NCBI RefSeq assembly: GCF_001875725.1
Contig: NZ_MLCQ01000029.1
Location: 248,001 to 312,000, forward strand
From: Corynebacterium sp. NML140438
GTDB lineage: Bacteria; Actinomycetota; Actinomycetes; Mycobacteriales; Mycobacteriaceae
Direction of reading: 5' to 3'
Length of the DNA stretch: 64,000 nt
The notes below the pieces were generated by a model. The model was not told the origin of the DNA and made no database searches. It saw only the letters and a list, made by a program, of their open reading frames with translations. The position numbers were made by a program, and so were the translations under genes. Each line of letters opens with the position of its first letter. Within the stretch, counting starts at the first letter, position 1. Shown one piece after another: positions 29,883 to 38,987 of the stretch.

Positions 29883-31480
29883 TCCTGCTCCTCAACCAAG
29901 GTCACGGTGGCGCCGACGCGCTCACGGTACTCGGCAGGCTTGTTCAGCACCCTCGTCCCCTTTTCGACGCCCTCTACGACCACATCCGAATCCGACACCA
30001 GACCAACCTTGACCGGCGTTTTCACAACCTCGAACTTGTCCCCGTCATCCTTCGGGCGCAGCGTGTACACCGAGTAGCTGCCGTTCTCGTCCACGACCGC
30101 CTCGCGTGGCACGGCGAGCGCACCCTTCGCGGACTCCGTCGTGATCTGCGCCTTCGCCGTGCCGCCGATCTTCAGCCCCTCGGTATCCCCCAGGACTTCA
30201 ATCTCTACGGGGAACTCCGGGCGCGCAGTCTGCCCCGACGCGCCCTCCGCCGCAGCTTGCGTTTCCGCGACCGAAGAAACATCCAGTACACGGCCCTTAA
30301 ACTTCTTCGCGCCGGTACCGGGCGTCGTAAACGTGACCGCGTCGCCCGGCTTCATCTTCGCCGAGTCCAACTCCTTCACGTTCGCGCGCAGCACCAGCCG
30401 GTTCGGGTCCGCCACAGAGAGCAGATAGCCCGCCGGAGCCTGCCCCTGCTTCACCGCGACCTCGGCGACCACGCCAGCGATCGGGGCACGCACCTGACCC
30501 GACGCCACGTCGACCTCGAGCTGCGCGATCGACTGGCCAGCCGCCGCCTGCGCCGCCTGCACCCCGCGCTGCGCCTGCTGCACAGCCGCCGCCTGGGAAT
30601 CGAGCTGCTGCTGGGCGGCGAGTTTCGCCACCTCAAGTCCGACAGCTGCCTCCGCCTTCGCATCAAACGCCTGGGCAACCGCGCGTTGCTTCGCCGCAAG
30701 ATCCGCGTCCGTGTCGTTGAGTGCGGCGTCGTACGCCTTTTGTGCCGCGGACAGGTTGTGCTTTGCGCCGCGGTAGCGTTCGTCGGCTTCCAGCTTGCTT
30801 AGCAGCGGCTGCACAGCGTCGTCTTTTGCCATCCCCGATTGGTAAATGCCATGGTTGCCGCGCACCGACTCCAGCGCCGCCGTCAACGCATCACGGCGCG
30901 CCGAGTCCACGCCCTGCGCCTGCGTGAGCAATGTGCTGTCTAGGCCCGCCGCCACGGCCTTCTTGCGTTGCTCAAACACCGCGGTGGCCTCCTGCAGCTG
31001 GCCGTCAGCCTGTCGAAGCGCCGCCTCCGCCTGCGTCACCTGCGGGTTTAGGCCACGCTGCATCGCGTCGTTGGACTGCTGGTATGCCTGCTGCGCCTGC
31101 TCGAGCTGGTTCTGTGCAGCGACGTCTGCCGAGATCTGCTGTGCGCGCTGCGTATCAATCTCACGCTGGACCCCCGACGTATCCAGAACGGCGACGACCT
31201 GGCCGGCCTCGACGCGCTGCCCCACCTTGACGTTGAGGGCCGTGACGGGACCGGTCAGGTGCGTCGTCAACGCCGTGACCGAGGCCGCCTCCACCGTCGC
31301 GGTAACCGGCACCTTGGCCGCAACATCGCGCGGCGCGAGTTCCGTCGTGTCGGCCGCCATCACGGGCTGGCCACCCCCGAACCCGCAGGCAGCGGTAGAG
31401 ACAAGAAGGCAAACCCCGAGCCCCACGGTTGCGAGGGCTCGGGAAACGACATGATTCGTTCGACGCAGTCCTTTATTCAC
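29879..31480 (-). CDS. HlyD/MacA-like periplasmic adaptor, probable lipoprotein
   Basis: Extracytoplasmic adaptor of 533 residues that would pair with the MacB-like permease. The N-terminus has a signal segment ending LLVSTAAC, a possible lipobox with Cys32. A biotinyl-lipoyl-like half ([22 protein letters not shown]), a long Ala/Gln-rich coiled coil (about residues 120-320), the second lipoyl half (VASGQVRAPIAGVVAEVAVKQGQ) and a beta-barrel/MP domain follow. A GTG start at 31480 is supported by TATCCT 7 nt upstream, which again fits leaderless initiation. The following permease gene overlaps by 4 bp. The export substrate is unknown. Confidence 0.85.
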   Translation of the reverse strand: MNKGLRRTNHVVSRALATVGLGVCLLVSTAACGFGGGQPVMAADTTELAPRDVAAKVPVTATVEAASVTALTTHLTGPVTALNVKVGQRVEAGQVVAVLDTSGVQREIDTQRAQQISADVAAQNQLEQAQQAYQQSNDAMQRGLNPQVTQAEAALRQADGQLQEATAVFEQRKKAVAAGLDSTLLTQAQGVDSARRDALTAALESVRGNHGIYQSGMAKDDAVQPLLSKLEADERYRGAKHNLSAAQKAYDAALNDTDADLAAKQRAVAQAFDAKAEAAVGLEVAKLAAQQQLDSQAAAVQQAQRGVQAAQAAAGQSIAQLEVDVASGQVRAPIAGVVAEVAVKQGQAPAGYLLSVADPNRLVLRANVKELDSAKMKPGDAVTFTTPGTGAKKFKGRVLDVSSVAETQAAAEGASGQTARPEFPVEIEVLGDTEGLKIGGTAKAQITTESAKGALAVPREAVVDENGSYSVYTLRPKDDGDKFEVVKTPVKVGLVSDSDVVVEGVEKGTRVLNKPAEYRERVGATVTLVEEQE

Positions 31481-31487
31481 AGCAATA

Positions 31488-31493
31488 AGGATA
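31488..31493 (-). promoter_or_regulatory. Candidate -10 box of the adaptor-permease operon
   Basis: TATCCT on the minus strand, 7 nt (TATTGCT) before the GTG at 31480. No SD between. Confidence 0.42.
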
Positions 31494-31507
31494 GCCGATG
31501 TTTCGTA

Positions 31508-31732
31508 TCAATCAGAAGTTTTACGGATATAAAACTCCGGGTGATCCGCGCGCAGCAACGTGTTGCCTGTCAGGCCACACCACGCACGGATATCGATATC
31601 GATAGCTTCATTCGTGGACCGCAAATGCAGCACTTCCCCGTCCTTGATTTGGTCACGGAATAAGAGGAAGAGGCGCACCAGGACATCACCGCACGCGATG
31701 TCCTGGGCATCCCAGTAGTGATCCTCATGCAT
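31508..31732 (-). CDS. TusA/SirA-like small sulfur-carrier protein
   Basis: Small protein of 74 residues with the TusA-like alpha/beta fold pattern: Cys14 at the start of helix 1 (IACGDVLVRLFLLFRDQI), LKDGEVLHLRSTNEAIDIDIRAWC-like strands, Cys52, and LTGNTLL near the end. Classical TusA has Cys-Pro at the active cysteine. Here it is Cys-Gly. The same CG and W-C-x-LTGN pattern is seen in the N-terminal domain of the upstream fusion protein, so the two are paralogous. It overlaps that gene by 8 bp and is third in the DsrE / TusA-MetE / TusA operon. A role as cysteine persulfide carrier is inferred. Confidence 0.72.
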   Translation of the reverse strand: MHEDHYWDAQDIACGDVLVRLFLLFRDQIKDGEVLHLRSTNEAIDIDIRAWCGLTGNTLLRADHPEFYIRKTSD

Positions 31733-33317
31733 TGCGACGCGCCATCACGTTGTCGCGGGCCTGCACGATGAGCGCAAGCTGCTGCTCCGCCAAGTTCGCG
31801 GCCACGATTGGGTTATCGGCGAACGTCGCGAAGCCGCAGTCGTTGGAGAAGACCACCCGGTCAGCCCCGAAAGTGTCCAGGGCACGCTCGATGCGTTCCT
31901 CCACTGCCTCAACCGGCTCCAACTCTTGGAGCTTCTGGTTCAGCACGCCAACGCAAATACGTTGGTCGTCGCGGATTCCCTCCAAAGCGCGGATGTCGCC
32001 TGCGCGTGGCGTCGCAAGCTCCATTGAGAGCATACCGACGTTCAGCGAAGCGAACAGCTCCACGAACGGGGCGTAGTCGCCCGTCAGCGCCGCTGACTCG
32101 TCCGTCGTCCAGTTGCCGCGGCACACGTGCAGCGCCAACCGGTCCTTCGGCAGCCCCTTCGTCAGCTCATCCAGCAGCGACTTCGCGAACTCCAGCTCCT
32201 CGTCCACCGTGCCCTCCAGGCCGTCGAGCGCACCGCACATGAACGTGCGGCCGCCTCCTCCGGCCTGACCGTACACGACTTCCGTCAGCACCGGCTCGTC
32301 GATCTGCACCAGCGCCGTGCCCTTCGCCAGCAGCTCGTGAAGCTCCTCGCGCAACACCCGGACAATGTCCTTCGACATCTCCTCGCGGTTCTCGTACGCG
32401 CGGTCGGAGACGCACTCCATCCACATCGTGCGAGTCAACAGATACGGCCCTGGCAGGCACACCTTCACCGGACGGTCGGTGAGCTGTTGCACGAACTCAA
32501 CCTCGTGCGCAACCAGCGGCTTATCGCGACCAAGCGGACCGAAAACCGCCGGGTGTCGCACCTCCCCCGCCGGCACATCCAACGCGCGAAGCTCCCGCTC
32601 GAACTCCTCAGGGTCATCCACGTACGGCAACAAGTCCGTGATCGGAATGAGCTGGCAGTTCTGCAAACGCCCCGCAACGAAGCTCGAGTAGTTGTCGCGC
32701 CGCATCTCACCATCAGTGACGACGTCCATTCCGGCCCGCTCCTGCGCCGAAACCACGAGGCGCACTGCGTCATCAGCCGTCGCCTGGAACGTGTCCTCGT
32801 CCATCCGCTCCTCGAGGTGGCGGTGCAGCGCGTCCAGCAACCACGGCGAGCGTGGCCAGGAACCCATCGTCAGCACCGACCCCGCCGGGATCTCCGGTGC
32901 GGGCGCCGGTTCCGGCAAGTCCGTAGCGATCGTCGGCTCCACAACCTCCTGCGTCACCGGCATCTGCGGACGCTTACGCGGACCCTTCTTTCTCTTCGGC
33001 CGCACAGCCTCTGTCGCCGCCGGGATGTCCGCGACCTCCACGGGCTTCGTAAAGGAACCCTTCGATACAAGGAAGCGCCACCGCTTATGCTCCGGCTCCT
33101 CCACCACGTTGACCAGATCGTTTCCCGTCAAGTTACACCAGGAAGGCAGGTCGACCTTCACTGTGGAGTCGTAGGAAACAATCTCCAACAGCTGCCCCGC
33201 CTCAAGCGGATCAATGTTCTTTCGAATCAACAACAGCAACCCGTTGCCGCAGTCCAAATCGCCACCATCGAAGCTGGCGTCCGGGGCGTACGGGTGTACA
33301 TTCTCTTGCTCAGCCAT
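31725..33317 (-). CDS. TusA-like domain fused to cobalamin-independent methionine synthase-like (core MetE) domain
   Basis: Fusion protein of 530 residues from ATG 33317 (MAEQENVHPYAPDASF). Residues 15-90 form a TusA-like sulfur-carrier domain with Cys23 (LDCGNGLLLL) and Cys61 (SWCNLTGND). Residues 95-145 are a Lys/Arg- then Pro-rich linker. Residues 147-525 are a MetE C-terminal-type TIM barrel: YSSFVAGRLQN, IDEPVLTE, and all four zinc ligands of MetE (His397 and Cys399 in LHVCRG, Glu433 in SMELATP, Cys494 in SNDCGF). The MetE N-terminal domain that binds polyglutamylated folate is missing. A zinc-thiolate methyltransferase is implied, with either homocysteine or a sulfur species held on the carrier domain as acceptor. 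Methyl donor unknown. It lies 7 bp after the DsrE gene and overlaps the downstream TusA gene. Confidence 0.85.
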   Translation of the reverse strand: MAEQENVHPYAPDASFDGGDLDCGNGLLLLIRKNIDPLEAGQLLEIVSYDSTVKVDLPSWCNLTGNDLVNVVEEPEHKRWRFLVSKGSFTKPVEVADIPAATEAVRPKRKKGPRKRPQMPVTQEVVEPTIATDLPEPAPAPEIPAGSVLTMGSWPRSPWLLDALHRHLEERMDEDTFQATADDAVRLVVSAQERAGMDVVTDGEMRRDNYSSFVAGRLQNCQLIPITDLLPYVDDPEEFERELRALDVPAGEVRHPAVFGPLGRDKPLVAHEVEFVQQLTDRPVKVCLPGPYLLTRTMWMECVSDRAYENREEMSKDIVRVLREELHELLAKGTALVQIDEPVLTEVVYGQAGGGGRTFMCGALDGLEGTVDEELEFAKSLLDELTKGLPKDRLALHVCRGNWTTDESAALTGDYAPFVELFASLNVGMLSMELATPRAGDIRALEGIRDDQRICVGVLNQKLQELEPVEAVEERIERALDTFGADRVVFSNDCGFATFADNPIVAANLAEQQLALIVQARDNVMARRNA

Positions 33318-33324
33318 CGCTGCC

Positions 33325-33690
33325 CTAGTAGGAGACGCTCGGGGTACCGTCCGCCAGGAACTCAACGAGCTTCGCGCCGCCGACGATGGTGGCGCCGTCG
33401 ATAAGGTCTTCTTCCCCGAAGCCGCGCTTCTTCGCACAAGGCGCGCACACGTACAGCTTGCCCTCGGCAGCAACGAAGTTCTCGATGAGCTCCTTGATCG
33501 GCGCGAAGCCCTCCTCATGAATGTCGTCTGCGTAGCCCTTCACAGCCAGGCGAGCGCCCTCAGAGGAGAGGAACACCATCGTGTCCTGCGCGGAACCTAC
33601 CGCAGCGTTCGCGACCACGAAGCCGAGCGTCGCCAGATCCTCATTGTCCTTCGCGTGTGCAACGGTGACGCAAAACTTACCAGTACCCAT
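33325..33690 (-). CDS. DsrE family sulfur-relay protein
   Basis: Cytosolic protein of 121 residues of the DsrE/DsrF-like fold. The second of two adjacent ATG codons (33690) is preferred because AAGGAGG then sits 5 nt away. It has VTVAHAKDNEDLATLGFVVANAAV at the N-terminus, the conserved FLSSEGARLAVKGYADDI, and a CxxC in VCAPCAKKRG (Cys82, Cys85) where DsrE proteins bear their sulfur-binding cysteine. It is the first gene of a three-gene operon with two TusA-like domains, the classical partners of DsrE in sulfur transfer. Paired dyads upstream (33711-33743) look like an operator. Confidence 0.83.
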   Translation of the reverse strand: MGTGKFCVTVAHAKDNEDLATLGFVVANAAVGSAQDTMVFLSSEGARLAVKGYADDIHEEGFAPIKELIENFVAAEGKLYVCAPCAKKRGFGEEDLIDGATIVGGAKLVEFLADGTPSVSY

Positions 33691-33710
33691 CATGGCCTCC
33701 TTCAAATTGA

Positions 33711-33743
33711 GTGTTTCGAACACCAGAAAGTGTACCGAAACAC
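33711..33743. promoter_or_regulatory. Paired dyad upstream of the DsrE operon, possible operator
   Basis: Two similar inverted repeats, GTGTTTCGAACAC (33711-33723) and GTGTACCGAAACAC (33730-33743), have centres about 20 bp apart, two helical turns. The outer arms GTGTTTCG and CGAAACAC also pair with each other. It lies 10-45 bp before the SD of the DsrE gene, where a repressor would block transcription. No known regulator was matched. Confidence 0.42.
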
Positions 33744-33749
33744 AAAAAA

Positions 33750-33783
33750 CACCACCCCCAAGTTGTGAAACTCGGGGGTGGTG
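33750..33783 (-). terminator. Terminator of the S10 operon
   Basis: CACCACCCCC / GGGGGTGGTG stem with an inner AGT/ACT pair, followed on the minus strand by GTTTTTTGTG. It lies 40 bp after the rpsQ stop. A strong intrinsic terminator. Confidence 0.9.
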
Positions 33784-33822
33784 CTGAGTTGTCCTTGAGT
33801 CGGACGCGTCTACCGGATGGGT

Positions 33823-34107
33823 TTAGCGTGCCTTCTCAATGATCTCCACGAGACGGAAGTGCTTGTCCTTGGACAGCGGACGCGTCTCCTGGATGCGGAC
33901 GAGGTCGCCGACACCGGCGGTGTTCTCCTCGTCGTGTGCCTTCACACGCTTGGTGGTACGGACGATCTTGCCGTACAGGGCGTGGGACTTGCGGTCCTCG
34001 ACCTCGACAACGATGGTCTTGTCCATCTTGTCGGATACGACGTAGCCGCGGCGGTTCTTCTGAACACGCTTCTCGTTGGTCTGTTCGTTCACGTTTGCCT
34101 CACTCAT
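33823..34107 (-). CDS. rpsQ: 30S ribosomal protein S17
   Basis: Primary 16S rRNA-binding protein with an OB fold, 94 residues. It has [24 protein letters not shown] and the signature [28 protein letters not shown]. Last gene of the S10 operon, 2 bp after rpmC, and followed by a strong terminator. The usual next gene, rplN, is displaced by about 15 kb. Confidence 0.98.
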   Translation of the reverse strand: MSEANVNEQTNEKRVQKNRRGYVVSDKMDKTIVVEVEDRKSHALYGKIVRTTKRVKAHDEENTAGVGDLVRIQETRPLSKDKHFRLVEIIEKAR

Positions 34108-34109
34108 GA

Positions 34110-34340
34110 TTAAGCCTCAGCTCCCGGAACAACGGACAGGCCGAGCTCGCGCTCGCGCAGCACGGTGTACATACGTGCAATGTCGCGCTTCACGGTGGAG
34201 ATGCGGCGGTTGTTGGTCAGCTGGCCGGTGGCAAGCTGGAAGCGCAGGTTAAACAGCTCTTCCTTTGCCTCGGACAGTCGAGCGCGCAGCTCTTCGTCGT
34301 TGAGCTCGCGGAACTCGGATGCGGGGGTACCGTTTGCCAT
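34110..34340 (-). CDS. rpmC: 50S ribosomal protein L29
   Basis: Small helical protein near the peptide exit tunnel, 76 residues from ATG 34340 ([22 protein letters not shown]). The signature [20 protein letters not shown] is clear. The start overlaps the rplP stop by one base (TAATG), which favours it over an upstream in-frame ATG inside rplP. It lies 2 bp before rpsQ. Confidence 0.97.
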   Translation of the reverse strand: MANGTPASEFRELNDEELRARLSEAKEELFNLRFQLATGQLTNNRRISTVKRDIARMYTVLRERELGLSVVPGAEA

Positions 34341-34756
34341 TAGAACTGGTCCTCCTTCTTGATGATGCGAACCTTGCAAGGCAGCTTCGCGCCTGCGCGG
34401 CGCAGTGCCTCGATAGCGGTTGCGTCGTTCGGGTAGGACATCTCGAAGAGAATACGTCCTGGCTTTACGTTAGCGACCCACTTCTCGACAGGGCCCTTAC
34501 CGGAACCCATACGAACACCGAGCGGCTTCTGCGTCAACGGGCGGTCCGGGAAGATGTTGATCCAAACCTTGCCACCACGCTTGACGTGGCGGTTGATCGC
34601 AATACGAGCCGCCTCAATCTGACGGTTGGTGATGTACGCCGGCTCGAGAGCCTGCAGAGCGTAGTCACCGAAGTTGATCGTGTTGCCACCCTTGGACACG
34701 CCAGAACGAGTCGGGCGGTGCTGGCGGCGGTACTTCACACGCTTAGGAATAAGCAT
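34340..34756 (-). CDS. rplP: 50S ribosomal protein L16
   Basis: Protein near the A site and peptidyl transferase region, 138 residues. It begins [15 protein letters not shown] and has the signature [20 protein letters not shown]. It lies 3 bp after rpsC, and its stop overlaps the start of rpmC. Confidence 0.98.
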   Translation of the reverse strand: MLIPKRVKYRRQHRPTRSGVSKGGNTINFGDYALQALEPAYITNRQIEAARIAINRHVKRGGKVWINIFPDRPLTQKPLGVRMGSGKGPVEKWVANVKPGRILFEMSYPNDATAIEALRRAGAKLPCKVRIIKKEDQF

Positions 34757-34759
34757 TGA

Positions 34760-35503
34760 TTAGCCCTCCTGCTTCTGCTCTGCACGCTGGCGGCGCTGGC
34801 CACCGCGGCGTGGGCGACGGTCGCCACGGCCACGACGCTCGTTCGACGGAGCGTTCAGCTCGGACTCGCGCACGCCACCGACGACGTCGCCCTTGTAGAT
34901 CCAAACCTTGACGCCGATGACGCCGAAGGTCGTGTGTGCTTCTGCGATGCCGTAGTCGATCTCAGCGCGAAGGGTGTGCAGTGGCACACGGCCCTCGTGG
35001 TAGCGCTCGACGCGGGACATTTCAGCGCCGCCCAGGCGACCCGAGGTCATGACCTTGATGCCCTTGACCTGTGGGTTACGCATAGCGGACTGGATTGCCT
35101 TACGCATCGCACGGCGGAACGCAACGCGGTTCACAAGCTGCTCAGCGATGGACTGTGCAACGAGGGTTGCGTCGGCGTCGACGTTCTTGACCTCGAGGAT
35201 GTTCAGCGCAACCATCTTGCCAGTGAGCTTCTCGAGCTCGCGGCGGATGCGGTCAGCCTCAGCGCCACGACGGCCAATCACGATACCCGGGCGGGCGGTG
35301 TGAATGTCGACGCGGACGCGGTCACGGGTGCGCTCGATAACGACGTCGGAAATACCGGCGCGCTCGAGACCCTTAGACAGGAACTCGCGGATCTTGATGT
35401 CTTCTGCGACGTAATCAGCGTAGTTCTTGTCGGCGTACCAGTGGGACTTCCAGTCGGACGTGATACCCAGGCGCAGGCCGTGTGGGTGAATCTTCTGGCC
35501 CAT
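34760..35503 (-). CDS. rpsC: 30S ribosomal protein S3
   Basis: Head protein of the 30S subunit at the mRNA entry site, 247 residues. It has an N-terminal KH domain ([22 protein letters not shown], GxxG loop) and the C-terminal S3 domain ([31 protein letters not shown]), then a basic Arg/Gln-rich tail. The start overlaps the rplV stop by one base. The order rplV-rpsC-rplP-rpmC-rpsQ is classical. Confidence 0.98.
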   Translation of the reverse strand: MGQKIHPHGLRLGITSDWKSHWYADKNYADYVAEDIKIREFLSKGLERAGISDVVIERTRDRVRVDIHTARPGIVIGRRGAEADRIRRELEKLTGKMVALNILEVKNVDADATLVAQSIAEQLVNRVAFRRAMRKAIQSAMRNPQVKGIKVMTSGRLGGAEMSRVERYHEGRVPLHTLRAEIDYGIAEAHTTFGVIGVKVWIYKGDVVGGVRESELNAPSNERRGRGDRRPRRGGQRRQRAEQKQEG

Positions 35504-35862
35504 TACTTCGCCCCTTCCTTGGACTCGACAACTACGGTGATGTGCGAGGTGCGCTTCCGGATCTGGAATGCGCGCCCCTGAGCGCGTGGCTGGAAGCGAC
35601 GCATGGTCGGACCTTCGTTAGCCCAGCACTCGGAAACGACCAGCGTACGCGGGTCCAAACCGAAGTTGTTTTCAGCGTTGGCGGCTGCAGATGCAACAAC
35701 CTTGGCGACGTCCTTCGCAGCACCCTGTGGTGCGTACTTCAGGACTGCGAGAGCCTCGGAGACGGACTTCCCACGGACGAGGGCGAGCACGCGGCGCGCC
35801 TTCATCGGGGAAACACGAACGAACTTGGCCGTCGCGGATGCAGTGGTGATGGTGTCAGCCAT
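35503..35862 (-). CDS. rplV: 50S ribosomal protein L22
   Basis: Lines the peptide exit tunnel with a long beta hairpin. It has 119 residues: [26 protein letters not shown] at the N-terminus and [26 protein letters not shown] at the C-terminus, where the hairpin contacts the tunnel (macrolide-resistance region). No unusual residues were noted. It lies 3 bp after rpsS. Confidence 0.97.
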   Translation of the reverse strand: MADTITTASATAKFVRVSPMKARRVLALVRGKSVSEALAVLKYAPQGAAKDVAKVVASAAANAENNFGLDPRTLVVSECWANEGPTMRRFQPRAQGRAFQIRKRTSHITVVVESKEGAK

Positions 35863-35865
35863 TGC

Positions 35866-36141
35866 TTATCGACGTCCCTTCTGTTCCTTGACGTGACCCT
35901 TAAAGGTCTTGGTTGGTGCAAACTCGCCGAGCTTGTGGCCGACCATGGACTCGTCGACAAACACCGGGACGTGCTTACGACCGTCGTGGACGGCGAAGGT
36001 GTGTCCGATGAAATCTGGGAGAATGGTCGAACGGCGAGACCAGGTCTTGATTACCTGCTTGGTGCCGGCATCGTTCTGAGCGTCCACCTTGTTGAGGAGG
36101 TGCTCATCGACGAACGGGCCTTTCTTTAGGCTACGTGGCAT
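35866..36141 (-). CDS. rpsS: 30S ribosomal protein S19
   Basis: Head protein of the 30S subunit, 91 residues ([16 protein letters not shown]...). The signature [29 protein letters not shown] is complete. It lies 16 bp after rplB and 3 bp before rplV. Confidence 0.98.
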   Translation of the reverse strand: MPRSLKKGPFVDEHLLNKVDAQNDAGTKQVIKTWSRRSTILPDFIGHTFAVHDGRKHVPVFVDESMVGHKLGEFAPTKTFKGHVKEQKGRR

Positions 36142-36157
36142 GTCTTACTACCTCCTC

Positions 36158-36997
36158 TTAACGCTTCTTGCTCTTCGAGCGACGACGTCGCACGATCATG
36201 TTGTTTGAGTAACGGTTTGGGTTGCGGGTGCGAACTTCCTTCTTGCCCCATGGGGACACTGGGTGACGACCACCGGAAGTCTTACCTTCACCACCACCGT
36301 GTGGGTGGTCCACAGGGTTCATGACAACACCGCGGACCGTTGGGCGCCAGCCCTTCCAGCGCATACGGCCAGCCTTGCCCCAGCGGATGTTGATCTGGTC
36401 AGCGTTGCCGACCTCACCAACGGTTGCGCGACAACGGATGTCCACGCGACGGATTTCGGAGGATGGCATACGCAGCACTGCGTAGGAGCCTTCCTTACCG
36501 AGGAGCTGGATCGAAGCGCCAGCGGAGCGAGCAAGCTTGGCACCTGCGCCTGGCTTGAGCTCGACTGCGTGGATCGTCGTACCGGTCGGGATGTTGCGCA
36601 GTGGCAGGTTGTTGCCAACCTTGATGTCGGCGTTAGGGCCGGCCTCGAGGACGGCGCCCTGCTTCAGGCCCTTCGGAGCGATGATGTAGCGCTTCTCACC
36701 GTCGTAGTAGTGGAGCAACGCGATGTTTGCGGTGCGGTTCGGGTCGTACTCAATGTGAGCAACCTTTGCCAGCACGCCATCCTTGTCCGAACGACGGAAG
36801 TCAATCACGCGGTAACGACGCTTGTGGCCGCCACCACGGTGACGAGTGGTGATGTGGCCGTGCGTGTTACGGCCACCCTTCTTCGGGAGCGGGCGCAGCA
36901 GCGACTTTTCCGGAGTGGAGCGAGTGAGCTCCTCGAACTCCGAAACAGAGCTGGCACGGCGACCCGGGGTTGTCGGCTTGTACTTACGAATAGCCAT
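36158..36997 (-). CDS. rplB: 50S ribosomal protein L2
   Basis: Large conserved protein needed for subunit joining and peptidyl transfer, 279 residues. It begins [14 protein letters not shown]. The signature [33 protein letters not shown] segment holds the conserved His near residue 230. It lies 25 bp after rplW and 16 bp before rpsS. Confidence 0.98.
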   Translation of the reverse strand: MAIRKYKPTTPGRRASSVSEFEELTRSTPEKSLLRPLPKKGGRNTHGHITTRHRGGGHKRRYRVIDFRRSDKDGVLAKVAHIEYDPNRTANIALLHYYDGEKRYIIAPKGLKQGAVLEAGPNADIKVGNNLPLRNIPTGTTIHAVELKPGAGAKLARSAGASIQLLGKEGSYAVLRMPSSEIRRVDIRCRATVGEVGNADQINIRWGKAGRMRWKGWRPTVRGVVMNPVDHPHGGGEGKTSGGRHPVSPWGKKEVRTRNPNRYSNNMIVRRRRSKSKKR

Positions 36998-37022
36998 ATT
37001 TTGTCCTTTTCTATCGAGTCAC

Positions 37023-37328
37023 TTAGACGGCTGCGCCGCCGAAGATGTCGATGGGATCGCTGCCCTCGCGGAGAGTAACGTAGGCGCGCTTGGTGTCCTT
37101 GCGCTTACCGAAACCGGTGCGGGAACGCTTGCGCTTGCCCTCACGGTTCACGGTGTTCACCGAAGCGACGTCGACGCCGAAAATCTCTTCCACGGCAATC
37201 TTAATCTGGGTCTTGTTCGCAGACTTCGCTACAAAAAACGTGTAGGTGTTCTGCTCCATCAGCGCGTAGGTCTTCTCGGAGAGGACCGGCGCGATGATGA
37301 TGTCGCGGGAATTCACGATCTTAGCCAT
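37023..37328 (-). CDS. rplW: 50S ribosomal protein L23
   Basis: Docking site for trigger factor and SRP at the exit tunnel, 101 residues ([37 protein letters not shown] start). It has the normal actinobacterial length and starts immediately after the rplD stop. Confidence 0.97.
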   Translation of the reverse strand: MAKIVNSRDIIIAPVLSEKTYALMEQNTYTFFVAKSANKTQIKIAVEEIFGVDVASVNTVNREGKRKRSRTGFGKRKDTKRAYVTLREGSDPIDIFGGAAV

Positions 37329-37985
37329 TTACTTCTCCTCCTCCGCAGCTTCAGCCTTGCCACGGTTGATGAAGGTGTGCAGCGCTTCAACCGAGAACAC
37401 AACGTCATCGGCGTTCAGCACGTCGTAGGTGTTCAGCTGCGCCGGCTCAAGAATGGTGACGCCCGGCAGGTTCCTTGCGGACAGACGGGAGTTGACATCC
37501 TCACGGCCGATCACGAGCAGCACCGACTTACGGTCAGTCAGACGCTCAATGAACGTACGAGCGGACTTGGTCGAAGGCTTCTGGCCTGGAACAAGCTCCT
37601 CAATGAGGTGGATACGCTCGTTGCGAACACGATCAGTCAGCGCACCAGCAAGTGCAGCCTTGATCATCTTCTTCGGGGTGCGCTGCGCGTAGGAACGCGG
37701 CTGCGGCCCGTGAACAATGCCACCACCGGTGAAGTGTGGCGCGCGGATCGAGCCCTGACGAGCGCGACCGGTGCCCTTCTGGCGGAATGGCTTCTTACCA
37801 CCACCGCGGACCATGCCGCGGGTCTTGGTGGCGTGAGTACCCTGACGAGCGGCTGCCAGCTGAGCTGTCACAACCTGGTGCATCAGGGGGATGGAAGCTT
37901 CACGGTCAAAAAGTTCTGCCGGAAGCTCAACGGAACCGTTGGTCTTTCCGTCTGCGGTGTGGACGTTCAACGTCAGGTTCGTCAT
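37329..37985 (-). CDS. rplD: 50S ribosomal protein L4
   Basis: Tunnel-constriction protein and, in some bacteria, S10-operon regulator. It has 218 residues. The extended tunnel loop has [20 protein letters not shown] near residues 62-82. It overlaps rplC by 4 bp (ATGA) and abuts rplW. Confidence 0.98.
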   Translation of the reverse strand: MTNLTLNVHTADGKTNGSVELPAELFDREASIPLMHQVVTAQLAAARQGTHATKTRGMVRGGGKKPFRQKGTGRARQGSIRAPHFTGGGIVHGPQPRSYAQRTPKKMIKAALAGALTDRVRNERIHLIEELVPGQKPSTKSARTFIERLTDRKSVLLVIGREDVNSRLSARNLPGVTILEPAQLNTYDVLNADDVVFSVEALHTFINRGKAEAAEEEK

Positions 37986-38638
37986 GCGTGAGCACCGCCC
38001 TTCACTGCGGTCTTGACGGTAACAACGGAACCCTTCGCACCAGGGATAGCACCCTTGATGAGGAGGAGGTTGTTGTCGCCGTCGATGCGTTGAATCTTCA
38101 GGTTCTGGGTAGTAACGCGGTTACCGCCCATACGGCCAGCCATGCGCTTGCCCTTGAACACGCGACCCGGCGTAGACGCGCCACCAATGCCGCCAACGCG
38201 ACGGTGAGCGGCCTGGTTACCGTGTGCAGCACCCTGGCCAGCGAAGCCGTGACGCTTCATTGCACCGGCAAAGCCGTGGCCCTTGGTGGTACCTGCAACG
38301 TCGACGAAGACGTCGCCATCAAACAGGTTGACGGTGATCTCTTGGCCGAGTTCGTACGCAGAGGTGTCATCCATACGGATTTCAGCTACGTAGCGACGTG
38401 GGGTGACGCCAGCCTTCTTGAAGTGGCCAGCCTCTGGCTTGTTCGTCTTACGGGGATCGATGTCACCGTAAGCAATCTGGATGGCGGAGTAGCCATCAGT
38501 CTCTGGTGTACGGATCTGGGTGACCACGCACGGCCCAGCCTCAACGACGGTAACCGGGATAACACGGTTCTCGTCGTCGAAGATCTGGGTCATGCCGAGC
38601 TTGGTGCCCAGGATGCCCTTGATCTGGTTATCAGACAT
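37982..38638 (-). CDS. rplC: 50S ribosomal protein L3
   Basis: Early-assembly 23S rRNA-binding protein, 218 residues. It begins [33 protein letters not shown]. The signature [22 protein letters not shown] and [15 protein letters not shown] follow. It lies 43 bp after rpsJ and overlaps rplD by 4 bp. Confidence 0.98.
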   Translation of the reverse strand: MSDNQIKGILGTKLGMTQIFDDENRVIPVTVVEAGPCVVTQIRTPETDGYSAIQIAYGDIDPRKTNKPEAGHFKKAGVTPRRYVAEIRMDDTSAYELGQEITVNLFDGDVFVDVAGTTKGHGFAGAMKRHGFAGQGAAHGNQAAHRRVGGIGGASTPGRVFKGKRMAGRMGGNRVTTQNLKIQRIDGDNNLLLIKGAIPGAKGSVVTVKTAVKGGAHA

Positions 38639-38681
38639 GTATTAGTTCTCCACTACTTACAGGTTGTCGGATCTCTAGTGA

Positions 38682-38987
38682 TTACTGGATGTTCACGTCA
38701 ACGCTTGCAGGAAGGTCGATACGCATAAGCGCGTCAACCGTCTTTGGCGTCGGATCGAGAATGTCGATGAGACGCTTGTGCGTGCGCATCTCAAAGTGCT
38801 CGCGAGAGTCCTTGTACTTGTGGGGAGAACGAATAACGGCGTACACGTTCTTCTCTGTGGGCAACGGCACCGGTCCAACGACGCGGGCACCCGTGCGGGT
38901 GACCGTCTCAACGATCTTCTTCGCGGATGCGTCGATCGCTTCGTGGTCGTAGGCCTTCAGCCTGATGCGGATCTTCTGTCCCGCCAC
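38682..38987 (-). CDS. rpsJ: 30S ribosomal protein S10
   Basis: Head protein of the 30S subunit that also joins NusB in antitermination. It has 101 residues. The start is GTG at 38987 ([19 protein letters not shown] in the mature reading), with AAGAGGTAAG upstream. The longer frame upstream is not conserved. The end [17 protein letters not shown] is canonical. First gene of the S10 operon. Confidence 0.98.
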   Translation of the reverse strand: MAGQKIRIRLKAYDHEAIDASAKKIVETVTRTGARVVGPVPLPTEKNVYAVIRSPHKYKDSREHFEMRTHKRLIDILDPTPKTVDALMRIDLPASVDVNIQ

